Of a stretch of 64,000 nucleotides of DNA, positions 55,590-63,377 are shown one piece after another. Position numbers and translations under genes: made by a program. Below the pieces are notes generated by a model. It was not told the origin of the DNA. It saw only the letters and a program-made list of their open reading frames with translations, and did not search any database. Source of the DNA: Bradyrhizobium barranii subsp. apii (GTDB lineage: Bacteria; Pseudomonadota; Alphaproteobacteria; Rhizobiales; Xanthobacteraceae); assembly GCF_011516635.5 (NCBI RefSeq), contig NZ_CP096255.1, forward strand, positions 2,354,501 to 2,418,500, given 5' to 3'. Each line of letters begins with the position of its first letter. Position 1 is the first letter of the stretch.

Positions 55590-56551
55590 CAGGCCAGCTT
55601 GCGCGGCAGCTCGCGACCCCCGGTGAAGGCGTCGATCGCCTCGACCATCTGCCCGTAATGGATGCGCAAGCCGTCCTCGGTGGCGTAGCCGAGATGCGGC
55701 GTCAGCACGAGATTGTCGAGCTTGCGGAAGGGATGGTCGACCGGCAGCGGCTCGACCGAGAATACGTCGATGCCGGCGCCCGCGATCTTCCGCTGCTGCA
55801 AGGCCTCGAGCAGCGCCTGCTCGTCCACGATCGGACCGCGCGCGGTGTTGACGAGGAAGGCCGTCGGCTTCATCCGCGCGAGATCGGCAGCTCCGACCAG
55901 TCCGCGTGAGCGATCGCTCAGCACCACATGGATGGTGACGATATCGGCCTTGGCGAACAGCTCCTCCTTGGTGGCGTAGCCGACGCCGGCCGCCGCGCAC
56001 TTCTCCGGCGTGAGGTTCGGGCTCCAGGCGATCACGTTCATGCCGAATGCTTTCGCGATGCTCGCCATCTTGCTGCCGAGCTTGCCGAGCCCGACGACGC
56101 CCAGCGTCAGTCCCTCGATCTCGACACCGGCAAAGGTCTGCCAGGGCTCGCCCGCATGCATGCGCGCATTCTCGCGGCCGATGCCGCGGGTCAGTTCGAG
56201 GATCAGGCCCATGGTCAGCGGCGCGGTCGGATCGCGGGAGTATTGCGTGCCGCCGATGGCAACGCCCTGCGCCTTCGCAGCCTCCATGTCGATCGAGGCG
56301 TTGCGCATGCCGGAGGTCAAAAGCAGCTTCAGCTTCGGCAGCGACGCGAACAGGCTCTTGGGGAACGCCGTGCGCTCGCGCATCGCGCAGATGATCTCGA
56401 AATCGGCCAGCGCGCTCGCCGCGGCCTGCTCCGAGGCAAAGGGATGGCTGAACACGGTGACGTCGACGCGGTCGGACAGTTTTTGCCAGTCGGCGACGTC
56501 GAGGGCGAGGTTGAAATAGTCGTCGAGAATTGCACAGCGCAGCCGCGTCAT
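55589..56551 (-). CDS. D-2-hydroxyacid dehydrogenase family protein
   Basis: A 320-residue NAD-dependent dehydrogenase. The nucleotide-binding site is LTLGVVGLGKLGSKMASIAK, the catalytic Arg is in LVNTARGPIVDEQALL, Glu in DVFSVEPLPVDHPFR and His in NLVLTPHLGYATEDG. The N-terminus MTRLRCAILDDYFNLALDVA is characteristic of a rhizobial subgroup often labelled phosphoglycerate dehydrogenase-like, but it lacks the ACT domain of SerA. Substrate unknown. Stands alone. Confidence 0.92.
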   Translation of the reverse strand: MTRLRCAILDDYFNLALDVADWQKLSDRVDVTVFSHPFASEQAAASALADFEIICAMRERTAFPKSLFASLPKLKLLLTSGMRNASIDMEAAKAQGVAIGGTQYSRDPTAPLTMGLILELTRGIGRENARMHAGEPWQTFAGVEIEGLTLGVVGLGKLGSKMASIAKAFGMNVIAWSPNLTPEKCAAAGVGYATKEELFAKADIVTIHVVLSDRSRGLVGAADLARMKPTAFLVNTARGPIVDEQALLEALQQRKIAGAGIDVFSVEPLPVDHPFRKLDNLVLTPHLGYATEDGLRIHYGQMVEAIDAFTGGRELPRKLA

Positions 56552-56684
56552 CAGCTTTCATCCATGGCGAGAGGTGATGGCGCCAGGCGGGGAGCGCCAT
56601 CGTCGGAACCTGGCCATGGTTGCGCGCAATCACGCCTGCGCGCAAGCAGCTGACGTGTTCAAAAATCCGATAGGAGAGAAGGGC

Positions 56685-56900
56685 TCAGAGGTCGCGGGGC
56701 TTGAGGCGGAGCGGCGTATCCATGCCGTGCTTGGCGCGCCAGGCGGGGCCGGGCCCACGCATGTAATGCAGCTCGGGGCGGTAAGGGTTGAAAGCGGTGG
56801 CGAAGAAACGCTTCCAGAAGCCCTTGATCTCCGTGACGAGTCCGGAAGCGCTACCGGCTCGTGCCGGAACGGCCATGGAATTGGTCTCGATCAGAGCCAT
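56685..56900 (-). CDS. Small hypothetical protein
   Basis: A 71-residue protein from ATG 56900, preceded by GAGG; a longer frame to 57065 adds an improbable Arg-rich leader. Notable segments are LVTEIKGFWKRFFATAFNPY and RPELHYMRGPGPAWRAKHGM, ending LRLKPRDL. Basic, with an amphipathic helix and no signal peptide. It is divergent from ettA. Function unknown. Confidence 0.7.
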   Translation of the reverse strand: MALIETNSMAVPARAGSASGLVTEIKGFWKRFFATAFNPYRPELHYMRGPGPAWRAKHGMDTPLRLKPRDL

Positions 56901-57136
56901 GATGCGGCCTCGCTGTTCTCCCCGCCGCTTCTGCCGCGGGTGGCGTCTTTTTCGGCGCCATGACGAGCTTTGGCCCACTTTATTAAAAAATGGTTTCAAT
57001 TGTCCGGATCGGCGGCCGGATGGTGTCCATTCCGTATTGATCCGTGGTGAACGGAGGGAAAACATTGCCCTTTGGGGGCGGGATCGTTACATCGGCGGCA
57101 AGCAAATTTCCTCAAATCGAAGGTTTCACGGGACCG

Positions 57137-58786
57137 ATGGCGCGCCAGTTCATCTATTTCATGCAGGGCCTGACCAAGAGCTACCCGACCCGGAAGGTGC
57201 TCGATAACATTCATCTGTCGTTCTACCCGGACGCCAAGATCGGTGTGCTCGGCGTCAACGGCTCGGGCAAGTCGACGCTGCTCAAGATCATGGCCGGCCT
57301 CGACAAGGAGTATAACGGCGAGGCCTGGGTCGCCCAGGGCGCCCGCGTCGGCTATCTCGAGCAGGAACCGCATCTCGATCCGGCGCTCTCCGCGCGCGAG
57401 AACGTCATGCTGGGTGTCGCCAAGCAGAAGGCCATCCTCGATCGCTACAACGAGCTGGCGATGAACTATTCGGAAGAAACCGCCGACGAGATGACCAAGC
57501 TGCAGGACGAGATCGAGGCCCAGGGCCTCTGGGATCTCGACAGCAAGGTCGACCAGGCGATGGACGCGCTGCGCTGTCCGCCCGACGATGCCGATGTGAC
57601 GAAACTGTCGGGCGGTGAGCGCCGGCGCGTCGCGCTGTGCAAACTGCTGCTCGACCAGCCCGAATTGTTGCTGCTCGACGAACCGACCAACCATCTTGAC
57701 GCCGAGTCCGTGTCTTGGCTGGAAGGCCATCTGCGCAACTATCCCGGCGCGATCCTGATCGTTACCCACGACCGCTACTTCCTCGACAACGTCACGAGCT
57801 GGATTCTCGAGCTCGACCGCGGCAAGGGAATTCCTTACGAGGGCAACTACTCGTCTTGGCTGGTGCAGAAGCAGAAGCGGCTCGAGCAGGAAGGCCGTGA
57901 GGACGCCGCGCATCAGAAGACGATCGCGCGCGAGCAGGAATGGGTCGCGTCCTCACCGAAGGCGCGTCAGGCCAAATCCAAGGCGCGCTACCAGCGCTAC
58001 GAGGATCTGCTCAAGCAGGCGAGCGAGAAGCAGACCCAGACCGCGCAGATCATCATCCCCGTCGCCGAGCGGCTCGGCGCCAACGTCGTCGATTTCGAAA
58101 CGCTCAGCAAAGGCTATGGCGATCGCCTGCTGATCGACGACCTTACCTTCAAGCTGCCGCCAGGCGGCATCGTCGGCGTGATCGGCGCCAACGGCGCCGG
58201 CAAGACCACGCTGTTCAAGATGATCACCAAGCAGGAAACGCCGGACAAGGGCACCATCACGGTCGGCGAGACCGTGCATCTCGGCTATGTCGACCAGTCG
58301 CGCGACGCGCTCGACGGCAACAAGAATGTGTGGGAGGAGATTTCCGGCGGCAACGAGCTGATCCTGCTCGGCAAGAAGGAAGTGAACTCGCGCGGCTATT
58401 GCTCGTCGTTCAACTTCAAGGGCGCCGACCAGCAGAAGAAGGTCGGTGCGCTCTCCGGCGGTGAGCGCAACCGCGTGCATCTCGCCAAGATGCTGAAGTC
58501 CGGCGCCAACGTCCTGCTGCTCGACGAACCGACCAACGATCTCGACGTCGACACGCTGCGCGCGCTCGAAGAGGCGCTGGAGGATTTTGCCGGCTGCGCC
58601 GTCATCATCAGCCATGACCGCTGGTTCCTCGATCGCATCGCGACCCACATCCTGGCCTTCGAAGGCGAGAGCCACGTCGAATGGTTCGAAGGCAACTTCC
58701 AGGACTACGAGAAGGACAAGATGCGCCGGCTCGGCCAGGACAGCATCATTCCGCATCGCGTGAAGTACAAGAAGCTGACGCGGTGA
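57137..58786 (+). CDS. ettA: Energy-dependent translational throttle protein EttA (ABC-F)
   Basis: A 549-residue soluble ABC-F ATPase that binds the ribosomal E site and gates the first peptide bond according to ATP/ADP level. Start at ATG 57137 ([20 protein letters not shown]), since the longer frame upstream is not conserved in style. Two ATPase domains: Walker [10 protein letters not shown] and GANGAGKTT; signatures [11 protein letters not shown] and [11 protein letters not shown]; Walker [14 protein letters not shown] and [13 protein letters not shown]. The linker with many Lys/Arg ([20 protein letters not shown]) is typical of EttA. A murein transglycosylase gene follows after 7 bp. Confidence 0.96.
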   Translation: MARQFIYFMQGLTKSYPTRKVLDNIHLSFYPDAKIGVLGVNGSGKSTLLKIMAGLDKEYNGEAWVAQGARVGYLEQEPHLDPALSARENVMLGVAKQKAILDRYNELAMNYSEETADEMTKLQDEIEAQGLWDLDSKVDQAMDALRCPPDDADVTKLSGGERRRVALCKLLLDQPELLLLDEPTNHLDAESVSWLEGHLRNYPGAILIVTHDRYFLDNVTSWILELDRGKGIPYEGNYSSWLVQKQKRLEQEGREDAAHQKTIAREQEWVASSPKARQAKSKARYQRYEDLLKQASEKQTQTAQIIIPVAERLGANVVDFETLSKGYGDRLLIDDLTFKLPPGGIVGVIGANGAGKTTLFKMITKQETPDKGTITVGETVHLGYVDQSRDALDGNKNVWEEISGGNELILLGKKEVNSRGYCSSFNFKGADQQKKVGALSGGERNRVHLAKMLKSGANVLLLDEPTNDLDVDTLRALEEALEDFAGCAVIISHDRWFLDRIATHILAFEGESHVEWFEGNFQDYEKDKMRRLGQDSIIPHRVKYKKLTR

Positions 58787-58793
58787 TGAGGGC

Positions 58794-60020
58794 ATGATGC
58801 GGCGGGCGCTCATAGCTGCGGTGATCACTATCATCTGCGGCCTGTCGCCCGCCCGCGCTGCCGACGCCGCCTTCACGCAGTTCATCGCCTCGCTCTGGCC
58901 GGAGGCGCAGGCCGCCGGCGTGTCGCGCGCGACATTCGATGAGCAGACGCGCGGGCTCGAGCCTGATTACAAGCTCCCCGACCTGATCCTGCCCGGACGG
59001 CCTGCCACCGGCGCACCGTCGCAGGCCGAGTTCGTGCAGGTGCCGGCCGACTACGTCAAGGAAGCCTCGATCGCGCGGCTTGCGGGCGAGGGGCAGCGGC
59101 TGCTGCAAAAATATCGTCCGGCGCTGAGCGAGATCGAGAAGAAATCCGGCGTGCCGGCCACCATCATGCTCGCGATCTGGGGCCGCGAGACCGATTACGG
59201 CCGCTACACGCTGCCTTACGATCTCGTGCGCGTGCTGGCGACGCAGGCCTATGTCGGGCGACGCAAGGACACCTATCGCAACGAGTTCATCCTCTCGCTG
59301 AAGATCCTCGGCGAGGGCGTGGTGACGCGCAAGGACATGCGCTCGTCCTGGGCAGGAGCCACCGGGCTCACGCAATTCCTGCCGTCCGAATATTACAAGC
59401 ACGGTGTCGACTTCGAAGGCGACGGCCGCATCGACATCTGGCATTCGGTGCCGGATGCACTGGCCTCGGCCGCGCAACAGCTCGTCAACAAGGGCTGGCA
59501 GAGCGGCGTGCGTTGGGCTTACGAGGTGCAGGCGCCGGCCAAGGTCGATTGCACCAGCGGCGTGCCCGAGGTGACGAAACCGATCGGCCAGTGGCTGCGC
59601 GAAGGTTTTGTGCCGGTGCGTGGCGAGAAGCTGAGCGCTGCCGAGCAGGCGCAGCCGGCCTCGCTGCTGCAGCCGGAAGGCATTTACGGCCCGTCGTTCC
59701 TGACGACGAAGAACTACTTCGTCATCAAGGAGTACAATTTCTCCGACCTCTACGTGCTGTTCGTCGGCCATCTCGGCGACCGCATGACGAGCCCGCTGCC
59801 GTTCGCGACACAATGGGCGGCCTCCAAGCAGTTGCGCACCAAGGACGTCGAGACCATGCAGCGCGGGCTCACGCGCGTCGGGCTCTACAAGGACAAGATC
59901 GACGGCAAGGCCGGGATGCAGACGCGCGCGGCGCTCGGCGCCTACCAGAAGTCGGCAGGCATCAAGGTCGATTGCTGGCCGAGCGAAGAGGTGCTGCGCT
60001 CGATCCAGGCGGCGCGGTAA
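58794..60020 (+). CDS. Lytic murein transglycosylase, MltB family
   Basis: A 408-residue periplasmic enzyme that cleaves the glycan strand of peptidoglycan. Signal peptide MMRRALIAAVITIICGLSPA. The catalytic Glu is in MLAIWGRETDYGRY, and GATGLTQFLPSEYYKHGVDF completes the family site. A peptidoglycan-binding repeat lies at the C-terminus (MQRGLTRVGLYKDKIDGKAG). No lipobox, so it resembles the soluble SltB-like members. It starts 7 bp after ettA, so the two are likely co-transcribed, and a strong terminator follows. Confidence 0.95.
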   Translation: MMRRALIAAVITIICGLSPARAADAAFTQFIASLWPEAQAAGVSRATFDEQTRGLEPDYKLPDLILPGRPATGAPSQAEFVQVPADYVKEASIARLAGEGQRLLQKYRPALSEIEKKSGVPATIMLAIWGRETDYGRYTLPYDLVRVLATQAYVGRRKDTYRNEFILSLKILGEGVVTRKDMRSSWAGATGLTQFLPSEYYKHGVDFEGDGRIDIWHSVPDALASAAQQLVNKGWQSGVRWAYEVQAPAKVDCTSGVPEVTKPIGQWLREGFVPVRGEKLSAAEQAQPASLLQPEGIYGPSFLTTKNYFVIKEYNFSDLYVLFVGHLGDRMTSPLPFATQWAASKQLRTKDVETMQRGLTRVGLYKDKIDGKAGMQTRAALGAYQKSAGIKVDCWPSEEVLRSIQAAR

Positions 60021-60047
60021 CGGGCTCAACTCTTCACCAAAGAAAAA

Positions 60048-60076
60048 AGCCCGGCCGAGGTGCTCGGCCGGGCTTC
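60048..60076. terminator. Strong bidirectional rho-independent terminator
   Basis: A 13-bp perfect stem, AAGCCCGGCCGAG (60048-60060) with CTCGGCCGGGCTT (60064-60076), loop GTG. On the minus strand a T-rich run follows (complement of AAAGAAAAAA), so it works best for the converging gene at 60121; on the plus strand it ends the transglycosylase transcript. Confidence 0.9.
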
Positions 60077-60120
60077 GATCGCGGCGCGGATGCGCCATGC
60101 GATCGGATCCTGCGATCAGA

Positions 60121-60402
60121 TCAGTAGCAAACGCGAACCGGGCGGACGACCCAGCCGTAACCGTCCCAATAGCGCTGGCGCTGCCAGTAGCAGGGCGCGG
60201 GCGGCGGGGGCTCGGCAATGTAGACCGGTCCGCCATAGGCGGGACGGCTCGACGCGATGGCGCCGCCGACGATGGCGCCACCGATCAGGCCGGCTGCGAT
60301 GCCGGCGCCGACGCCGTCATGGGCCTTCGCGGACGGAGTGGCGGTCACCAGCGAACCGGCGATCGTCGCAACCGTGAGGGCGGCAACAAAAGTCTTCTTC
60401 AT
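60121..60402 (-). CDS. Small exported glycine-zipper protein, copy 1
   Basis: A 93-residue protein with signal peptide MKKTFVAALTVATIAGSLVT, ending near SAKAH. The mature part has a glycine-zipper helix (GVGAGIAAGLIGGAIVGGAI) and a C-terminal motif CYWQRQRYWDGYGWVVRPVR ending VCY. A paralogue is at 60614-60940 with the same plan. An AGGAGAG site precedes the start. Such proteins are usually in the outer membrane or periplasm of rhizobia; the two cysteines could pair. Function unknown. Confidence 0.85.
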   Translation of the reverse strand: MKKTFVAALTVATIAGSLVTATPSAKAHDGVGAGIAAGLIGGAIVGGAIASSRPAYGGPVYIAEPPPPAPCYWQRQRYWDGYGWVVRPVRVCY

Positions 60403-60613
60403 GCTCTTGGCTCTCCTGGGAGATGGACGTCCCTTGTTAGGAGCGCCCGGGTTTCAAAGGTTCACGCACACTCTGATGAAATCGACCGTGCAGCTAGGAA
60501 GCGCGCAATTGGTCAATCCACGGTAAACGCGCACGGAGCTGTGACGAGAAAAAGCGGTCTTTTTCAGGCCCGGAGATGAACGGCGCGTCCGTAGCGAACC
60601 TGTTCAGCGCGCC

Positions 60614-60940
60614 TCAGCCACAGACTCTGACGCGGCGGGTGCGCCAGGCGTAGCCATCCCAGAAGCGCTGCCTCTGCCAGACGCAGCCGTCGCCGTAATA
60701 GTCGTCGGCGACATAGCCGGGACCCGGCGCGTAGTAGCGCGGCGGGTAATAGCCGGGGCCATAGGAGTAGCCCGGACCGGGTCCGTAATAATACGGAGAC
60801 GCCAGCGCGCCGCCGACAATGGCGCCACCGATGATCCCGGCGGCCACGCCGGCGGCGACACCACGCTGAGCGTGGGCCGGTGTCCCGGCCGCGAGGGCCA
60901 GGGTGGCGACGGCGGCGACCGTCAGTAAGAACTTCTTCAT
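60614..60940 (-). CDS. Small exported glycine-zipper protein, copy 2
   Basis: A 108-residue paralogue of the preceding entry, starting at ATG 60940 after AAAGG. Signal peptide MKKFLLTVAAVATLALAAGT, cleavage near AHAQR. It has the same glycine zipper (GVAAGVAAGIIGGAIVGGAL), then a Tyr/Pro/Gly-rich spacer (YYYGPGPGYSYGPGYYPPRY) that the other copy lacks, and the C-terminal CVWQRQRFWDGYAWRTRRVR ending VCG. The 211-bp gap to copy 1 holds no other gene. Tandem duplication likely. Confidence 0.85.
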   Translation of the reverse strand: MKKFLLTVAAVATLALAAGTPAHAQRGVAAGVAAGIIGGAIVGGALASPYYYGPGPGYSYGPGYYPPRYYAPGPGYVADDYYGDGCVWQRQRFWDGYAWRTRRVRVCG

Positions 60941-61075
60941 TGGCGTGACCTTTCGCACGAACAGGTGGGAACTCTTTGGGGGGTAAAGTTCCATACTTCG
61001 TTTGAATGATCAATGAACGGCACCTTTGTCGGGAGCGACCAATTCATGGATCGCAGGTCCGCGAGGGAGACGACG

Positions 61076-61372
61076 ATGGGCAACGCGATGATGAATACTC
61101 TGATCGCTGCCGGGGTCATTTTCGCGATTGGCTATGGCTGGTTCACCCATCTCCAGAACCGTGGACGGCGCTCGCGCGCGGGGGCCGGCAGTGACGGAGG
61201 GAGTAACGGCGACGGCTATTCAGGGGCCAGCGACGGCTTCTCGCTGGGGAGTTGGTTTTCCAGCGACAGCTCCGGGAGCTCGAGCGACAGCTGTTCCAGC
61301 AGCGATAGCGGTAGCAGTGGCGGGGATTGCGGAGGTGGCGGCGATGGTGGTGGAGGCGGTGGCGGGGACTAG
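61076..61372 (+). CDS. Single-pass membrane protein with Ser/Gly/Cys-rich tail
   Basis: A 98-residue protein from ATG 61076, chosen because GAGGGAG lies right upstream; an earlier in-frame ATG (61013) has no site. One hydrophobic helix (MMNTLIAAGVIFAIGYGWF) is followed by basic residues and then a tail of Ser, Gly and Asp with scattered Cys (SDSCSSSDSGSSGGDCGGGG), ending in poly-Gly and Asp. The strong low complexity makes homology calls unreliable. Function unknown. Confidence 0.65.
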   Translation: MGNAMMNTLIAAGVIFAIGYGWFTHLQNRGRRSRAGAGSDGGSNGDGYSGASDGFSLGSWFSSDSSGSSSDSCSSSDSGSSGGDCGGGGDGGGGGGGD

Positions 61373-61407
61373 GTCCGCCAAGATCTTGATCCAGCACAAT
61401 TACCTAT

Positions 61408-61456
61408 TTTAGAGCCGTTCTAGGCTGTTTCCGGGCCAGTTTGGAATAGCTTCAAA
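61408..61456. promoter_or_regulatory. Degenerate Irr-type iron control elements before bfd
   Basis: TTTAGAGCCGTTCTAGG (61408-61424) matches the core of the perfect element before bfr at 11 of 13 central bases. A weaker palindrome TTTGGAATAGCTTCAAA (61440-61456) is close by. They lie 78-126 bp upstream of the bfd start, where a repressor could bind. Irr is the known regulator of such sites in Bradyrhizobium. Confidence 0.5.
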
Positions 61457-61533
61457 TACCGGTTTTTCCCTTTGCATCCGGACGGCCCCTTAAATATCGA
61501 TGATGACGCATCACCGAAGGGCCTGCCGCTTCC

Positions 61534-61806
61534 ATGATCGTTTGTTCCTGTAACGTGCTGAGCGATGACGACATCCGAGCCGCGGTCGCCGAGTCGGACG
61601 ACGCCGTACGTCATGCCAAGCAGGTCTATGGATGCCTCGGCTGTAGCGCCGAATGCGGCCGTTGCGCCCGTACCATCAAGACCATCATCGACGAAACGCT
61701 TGGCCCCTGCGCCAAGTCCTGCTGCTCGGGCTGCCCGCACAGCCACACCGTGGCCGCCAATGACGAGACGGCCGAGCTCACCCGGTTCGCCCTCGCGGCC
61801 TGCTGA
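61534..61806 (+). CDS. bfd: Bacterioferritin-associated ferredoxin (Bfd-like)
   Basis: A 90-residue [2Fe-2S] protein. Cluster ligands match Bfd: Cys4 and Cys6 (MIVCSCN) and Cys41 and Cys44 (CGRC). In the known system Bfd passes electrons to bacterioferritin so that stored iron is released as Fe2+. E. coli Bfd has 64 residues; this one has a C-terminal extension with additional Cys (CAKSCCSGCPHSH) not needed for the cluster. bfr begins 131 bp downstream behind its own iron element, supporting a joint role. Irr-like sites precede the gene. Confidence 0.92.
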   Translation: MIVCSCNVLSDDDIRAAVAESDDAVRHAKQVYGCLGCSAECGRCARTIKTIIDETLGPCAKSCCSGCPHSHTVAANDETAELTRFALAAC

Positions 61807-61879
61807 AAACTTCCGCAATTTCGACTGAGCTTTTCCCCGGCTGCGTCCCCGTGGCCGGTTGCTCTCGTCCTTAAACTGA

Positions 61880-61896
61880 TTTAGAAGCGTTCTAAA
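61880..61896. promoter_or_regulatory. Perfect iron control element (Irr site) before bfr
   Basis: TTTAGAAGCGTTCTAAA: TTTAGAA and TTCTAAA are exact reverse complements around GCG. This fits the iron control element bound by Irr in Bradyrhizobium. It lies 41 bp upstream of the bfr start, in a position to overlap the promoter and so repress bfr when iron is low. Confidence 0.85.
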
Positions 61897-61937
61897 GTCG
61901 GTTAGGGCCGATTTGGACGCAAGATTTGGAGTGCATC

Positions 61938-62426
61938 ATGCAGGGCGACGCAAAAGTCATCGACTATCTCAACAAGGCGCTGCGCCACGAGCTGACTGCA
62001 ATCAACCAATACTGGCTGCACTACCGCTTCCTCGACAATTGGGGCCTGCGGGACATGGCCAAGGTCTGGCGCAAGGAGTCCATCGAAGAGATGGAGCACG
62101 CCGACAAGCTCACCGAGCGGATCCTGTTCTTCGACGGCTTCCCGAACATGCAGGTGCTCGATCCCCTGCGCATCGGCCAGAACGTCAAGGAGATCATCGA
62201 GTGCGATCTCGCCGCCGAGATGAGCGCGCGGGCGCTCTACCAGGAGGCCGCCGGCTATTGCAACGGCGCCAAGGACTACGTCACCCGTGACCTGTTCGAG
62301 AAGCTGATGAGCGACGAGGAGCACCACATCGACTTCCTCGAAACCCAGCTCGACCTGATCGGCCGCATCGGCCTCGAACTGTACACGCAGAAGCACGTCG
62401 GCGGGCTCGAGGGCGAGGGGCACTAA
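61938..62426 (+). CDS. bfr: Bacterioferritin
   Basis: A 162-residue haem-containing ferritin; 24 subunits store iron as ferric mineral. ATG 61938 follows GGAG and gives the usual N-terminus MQGDAKVIDYLNKALRHELT. All ferroxidase ligands are present at canonical numbers: Glu18, Glu51, His54, Glu94, Glu127 and His130. Met52, the haem ligand between subunits, is also present. It should be an active haem bacterioferritin. Control by Irr is expected from the element at 61880-61896. Confidence 0.97.
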   Translation: MQGDAKVIDYLNKALRHELTAINQYWLHYRFLDNWGLRDMAKVWRKESIEEMEHADKLTERILFFDGFPNMQVLDPLRIGQNVKEIIECDLAAEMSARALYQEAAGYCNGAKDYVTRDLFEKLMSDEEHHIDFLETQLDLIGRIGLELYTQKHVGGLEGEGH

Positions 62427-62450
62427 GCTCCGGCGTTAGCCGCATACTCG

Positions 62451-62586
62451 GTGTCGTCCCCGCGAATGCGGGGACCCATAACCACAGGGAGTAATTGCGG
62501 CGCGAGCTGGTAACTCCGAGTCATCGTCAAACCACGGCCTGTGGTTATGGGTCCCGGATCGGCGCTGCGCTTGTCCGGGACGACAC
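62451..62586. repeat. Extragenic palindrome, class D
   Basis: Outer arms GTGTCGTCCC (62451-62460) and GGGACGACAC (62577-62586); inner arms GGGACCCATAACCACAGG (62471-62488) and its reverse complement (62538-62555). It lies between bfr and the converging flavoprotein gene. Not the same sequence as classes A, B, C and E. Confidence 0.82.
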
Positions 62587-62603
62587 TGTGGTTGGTGCCA
62601 GAG

Positions 62604-63206
62604 CTACAGCTGCGTCTTGTAGCGCTCTTCCACGATCTCCTGGCTCTCCGGCTCCCCCAGGCCCGTCTGGTCGTGGATGACCTGGCCGATGCTGGGCATC
62701 ACCGAGCGCTGCACCTTCTCCGGTGACCATAGCTTCGAGCGCATCAGCGCCTTGCCGCAGTGGAAATAGACTTCGCTGACCGCGACGTTCAAGACCGCGC
62801 GCGGCGGCTTGCCGAATTCCACCATCGATGCGAGCAGATCCGGATCGGCCGAGAGCGTGCCGCGTCCGCCGACGCGCAGCGTCTCGTCGATGCCGGGGAC
62901 GAAGAACAGCAGATGCACGAAGCCCGAGCCTTCGACGACGTTGCGAAAACTGTCGATCCGGTTGTTGCCGGCACGGTCGGGCATCAGCACCTGGTTGGGG
63001 CCGGCGACATGGACGAAGCCAACCCCTCCGCCGCGCGGCGATGCATCGACGCTGCCGTCGACGCCTGACGTTGCAAGCACGCAGAACGGCGACATCTCGA
63101 TGAATTTCTTCGCATGCGCATCGATCGCGGGACGCGCCTTTGCGACCACGCGTGGGCTCGGCTTGGCATAGATGGTGGCGAGGTCTTCGGCGCAAAGATC
63201 GGTCAC
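62604..63206 (-). CDS. Pyridoxamine 5'-phosphate oxidase-like FMN-binding protein
   Basis: A 200-residue split-barrel flavoprotein. GTG 63206 is chosen since GGAG lies 8 bases upstream; the TTG at 63233 is an alternative. Recognisable stretches are FIEMSPFCVLATSGVDGSVD, ASPRGGGVGFVHV and NNRIDSFRNVVEGSGFVHLL, where FMN contacts are expected, and the tail PSIGQVIHDQTGLGEPES. It belongs to the PNPOx-like group with the MSMEG_1061-type pattern, not true PdxH. Substrate unknown; may reduce or bind haem or quinones. Confidence 0.87.
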   Translation of the reverse strand: MTDLCAEDLATIYAKPSPRVVAKARPAIDAHAKKFIEMSPFCVLATSGVDGSVDASPRGGGVGFVHVAGPNQVLMPDRAGNNRIDSFRNVVEGSGFVHLLFFVPGIDETLRVGGRGTLSADPDLLASMVEFGKPPRAVLNVAVSEVYFHCGKALMRSKLWSPEKVQRSVMPSIGQVIHDQTGLGEPESQEIVEERYKTQL

Positions 63207-63377
63207 GAAGGTCTCCCTGATTGAGGGCCACAAGATAGCATTCTCCGGCTCGATCGCTATCCCCGAAATAAGCAGGTGCGGCCCAGTGTAGCCACGGCAT
63301 GACGCAGGTGGCGTAGACCAGAAATTTCGCTTATAACGGGTGTCGTACTTTGTTGCTTTTCAAGCGAGGAATTCGTC

